This document shows positions 61,853-64,000 of a stretch of 64,000 nucleotides of DNA, one piece after another; position 1 is the stretch's first letter; every line of letters begins with the position of its first letter. The position numbers and the translations under genes are program-made. This DNA is from Antedon mediterranea (lineage: Eukaryota > Echinodermata > Crinoidea > Comatulida > Antedonidae): NCBI RefSeq assembly GCF_964355755.1, contig NC_092678.1, positions 24,842,365 to 24,906,364 on the forward strand, in the 5' to 3' direction. The notes beneath the pieces were generated by a model. The model saw only the letters and a program-made list of their open reading frames with translations, ran no database searches and was not told the origin of the DNA.

Positions 61853-63131
61853 TTACTCCTTGTCATCTGGCCAATTCAAACAGTATTTAGAAATGTTGTG
61901 GCGATCATTTTGGGAAATACTGTAATTCCTAGTCGAAGAGGATTTTATAAACGGAGAGGCTATAATACAATGTATATTTGATTCAGAAATCCAACAACAG
62001 TCTTCTTTGGACGGCCAATAAAAGGTTTTCGCTGGCCCATGAGGATGCATAAATTTAATTTGATAATCCCCAAACTCTTCTGAGACATCCACAACCAAAA
62101 CAATCCATGGGACACCATCATAACTACAGCACACAAAATTCTGAAGTCTAATAATGGTGGGTTGTGTATCAGCAACAATTTCATTTTCATCACTGAAAGA
62201 TTCTTGAATCACTACCACATCCGGAGGGTTTATCTGGGTACTAAGTTTGTAGACCTGCATCTGTGCCAGAGAAACGGGAACAATGATATTGTAATGTACC
62301 CTTGATGGTCTGGGCGAGGTTGAATCTCGGCTTTATTTTTTTTTCCACAGTAGATACCTCATCTATTCCCACATGAAAAATGTTGATGCCTGGAATGTCC
62401 ATATGAGTGAGTCATATGGCCGAGCGCTTAAGGCAGGGGCGCCGTTTACTGTACCTAAAGAGCCAACAACAACATCGGCAAGGGTTCGAGGCCGACTCGC
62501 TCCTAGTTCTGGTGGTGGAACAAGTCTTCTCGGATAAGGACTATAAACCGTAGGTCCAGTGTACACAGTTATAACCTGTGTGTACTTTAAAGAACCCAGT
62601 TCATTATTCGAAAAAGAGTAGGGGGTTACCCCGGTCAACTGGTTCACACAATAGCCCCTGTATCAGGGGGATTACCACCTATCTGATAGGACAGTGATTA
62701 ATTAACTATTGGTAATCCTTGGCCACATTGCCTAAAGACATAAAATAAAAATAAAAAATTACACAGTAGTCGAACATACTAAGAGATGTGAGAATATGAC
62801 ATTCAGTCAAACGCTGATAAGCTTCTCTTAGTGACAAGCCTCTTAACTGTTCCACCTATGCCATCACAATCACATGCACTCTTGCCATGTGATGTAGCGA
62901 AAAAATTCCACTCGGCGCCGCGTCTAAACCAAAATCTTCCTGGTGGTGGCAAAGGTTAATAAAGTTATATTTGTTTTTGTATTGGCCGCCACATCCATCT
63001 GTGAAATACTGAACTTTTTTCATGGTTGGTAGTTTTGTTTTTAAATAGGGGATGACAACCTTTAAAAAGGCATATACAGTAACTGTTGTATGTTCTCTGC
63101 AATCACTTATTATGCATATGTTAATGTGCAT
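61853..63131 (-). pseudogene. Decayed transposase-like gene of the 2.58-kb element
   Basis: Minus-strand pieces form the C-terminal half of one protein. They contain QYFTDGCGGQYKNKYNFINL (63015-62950), then, after a frameshift near 62905, FFATSHGK and DGIGGTVKRLV. A SINE interrupts it at 62404-62757; the next part has FHVGIDEV and RFNLAQTIKGT (62390-62280), then a second frameshift and the last domain (62260-61853, WIVLVVDV, YWPSKEDCCW). The acidic TDG..QYKN and HGK..DG.GG..K motifs suggest a nuclease/transposase fold, and this protein family recurs in invertebrate genomes. A TGTGAT duplication gives CDCDG. The N-terminal half is missing. I cannot name the superfamily. Confidence 0.7.
62404..62757 (+). 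mobile_element. Full-length SINE with tRNA-Ser/Leu-like head
   Basis: The head has an A box (TGGCCGAGCGCTTAAGGC), a long variable arm, a B box (GGGTTCGAGGCC) and near-complementary acceptor strands GAGTGAGTC/GACTCGCTC. The body (GGTGGAACAAG, GGTCCAGTGTACACAG, GAGTAGGGGGTTACCCCGGT) matches the copies at 49455 and 50286 and the 186-bp array. It ends in an A-rich tail (AAATAAAAATAAAAAA). It is inserted in the transposase pseudogene. Confidence 0.85.
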
Positions 63132-63825
63132 AATAACATAGTAAGGACACTAAACTATGTGTCAAAATTGATTTGAAAAGTATGTGAGTTACCCAGTATT
63201 TCTCATATCAAAATATATCTACTGTTTAAGTGGGCCTGATGAGAAAGCGTAACAATAAGACACCTTAACAGTTAGTGTTCACACTGTGTATAAGTATAAC
63301 AACACCAACAATACACTGAAAGGAAGAGGTATGTCAACTTCAAATTGTAATTTCATGGAAACAAAGAAAAAAACCCCTCCAATTTTTTTATATGTTGTAG
63401 TTGACACGTAGGGCTACATTTTTCGTGATAGTCACCAACAAATCGGGCGTGTTCCACAGGGTCAATTTCAAGGTCAAAATATATGTCAAAGTTTTATTCA
63501 ACTTAAAATTAACATAAAACACACACAATTAGAATATTTAGATTCCTTATGGTCTCCCCTTTACAAAAATACCTTTGCTTTTAAAATCGAACCTATAGTT
63601 CCCGAGATACAGCTCTTTGAAACGTGGTGGCCGCGCCCTTTTTTGCGTAAAAACCGAAAATTGAAATTGCGATATCTCGAAAACCGTTGGTCCGATAAAG
63701 TTAAAATTTGAAATTTTGGCTTTAATTGCTATGAATCACCCATATACCAAATTTCATCAAAATTGGAAGAGGTAGGGTTTAAAATTCCATTTTTTTTGGG
63801 TGAACTGAGATGGAATGACCCAGAA

Positions 63826-64000
63826 AATGTATTAATAAAATTCTTCCTCAACAGTGTGTGATATTTAATGGATAGAAATCAGACAACCAAATGATATAAT
63901 TTTGTGTATTTTAATTCTTTTTATGAAAATGCAGGTGGAATGTTACATGTAATGTAGGTTGTCGCTGATAATATGGAATGACAAATTAGTTAAAGTCCTC
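63826..64000. other. Right edge, nothing recognised
   Basis: AT-rich, no exon or repeat recognised. Confidence 0.4.

Larger units (their letters stand above)
61239..63821. mobile_element. 2583-bp DNA transposon with ~490-bp terminal inverted repeats
   Basis: The left arm (61239 to about 61730) and right arm (about 63328 to 63821) are near-identical reverse complements starting GGGTCATTCCATCTCAG. AGAA flanks both ends (61235-61238 and 63822-63825), a possible 4-bp target duplication. The arms are well conserved over nearly 500 bp, so the insertion is young, yet its gene is decayed. It lies 0.5 kb upstream of the RHOA-like 5' exon. Confidence 0.9.

Overview
The window is an AT-rich nuclear segment from an animal. 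It has spliced genes with GT-AG introns, SINEs with tRNA-like heads, a LINE, many short inverted-repeat elements (MITEs) and several long minisatellites. Gene content (a DMTF1 orthologue, MFSD5, a Rho GTPase, a tandem-CUB secreted protein) and dense TAGGCCTA palindromes point to a marine invertebrate. An invertebrate deuterostome such as an echinoderm is my best guess, but that is inference.

All four protein-coding genes I can support lie on the minus strand, head to tail. From right to left they are: (1) RHOA-like GTPase, coding 57978-60502 in 3 exons, with a 5' exon at about 60673-60730; (2) MFSD5-like transporter, coding 49147-54955 in 10 exons, with a 5' UTR exon from 55544; (3) a secreted protein of 15 tandem CUB domains, coding 30406-42891 in 30 exons, with a TATA-box promoter at 42955-42962; (4) DMTF1-like Myb factor, coding from 28844 leftwards to 3725 in 12 exons. 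The 3' end of the fourth gene lies beyond the left edge. I traced splice sites and reading phase by hand through every exon, and all four models stay in frame.

The rest is mostly mobile or repetitive DNA. DMTF1 introns hold a nearly intact LINE broken by one homopolymer indel (4338-7305), a foldback-like element built from inverted 21-bp repeats (8362-9246), a 68-bp array (12838-13989), a 65-bp array of about 55 copies interrupted by a MITE (17677-21650), a SINE-derived 186-bp array (24654-25700) and a 28-bp array (25753-26012). One MITE family has nine copies across the window, and several of them sit right beside exons. The region between the CUB gene and MFSD5 (42.96-49.1 kb) contains only repeats. 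The right edge carries a 2.58-kb element with inverted repeats of about 490 bp, a decayed transposase-like gene and a nested SINE.

The genes have no evident common pathway. I saw no prokaryotic-type system. The most unusual signals are the 15-CUB gene with its regular exon modules and cysteine-pair losses, the recurrence of repeats directly beside 5' splice sites, an in-frame upstream ATG in the RHOA-like gene, and the SINE-to-satellite conversion.
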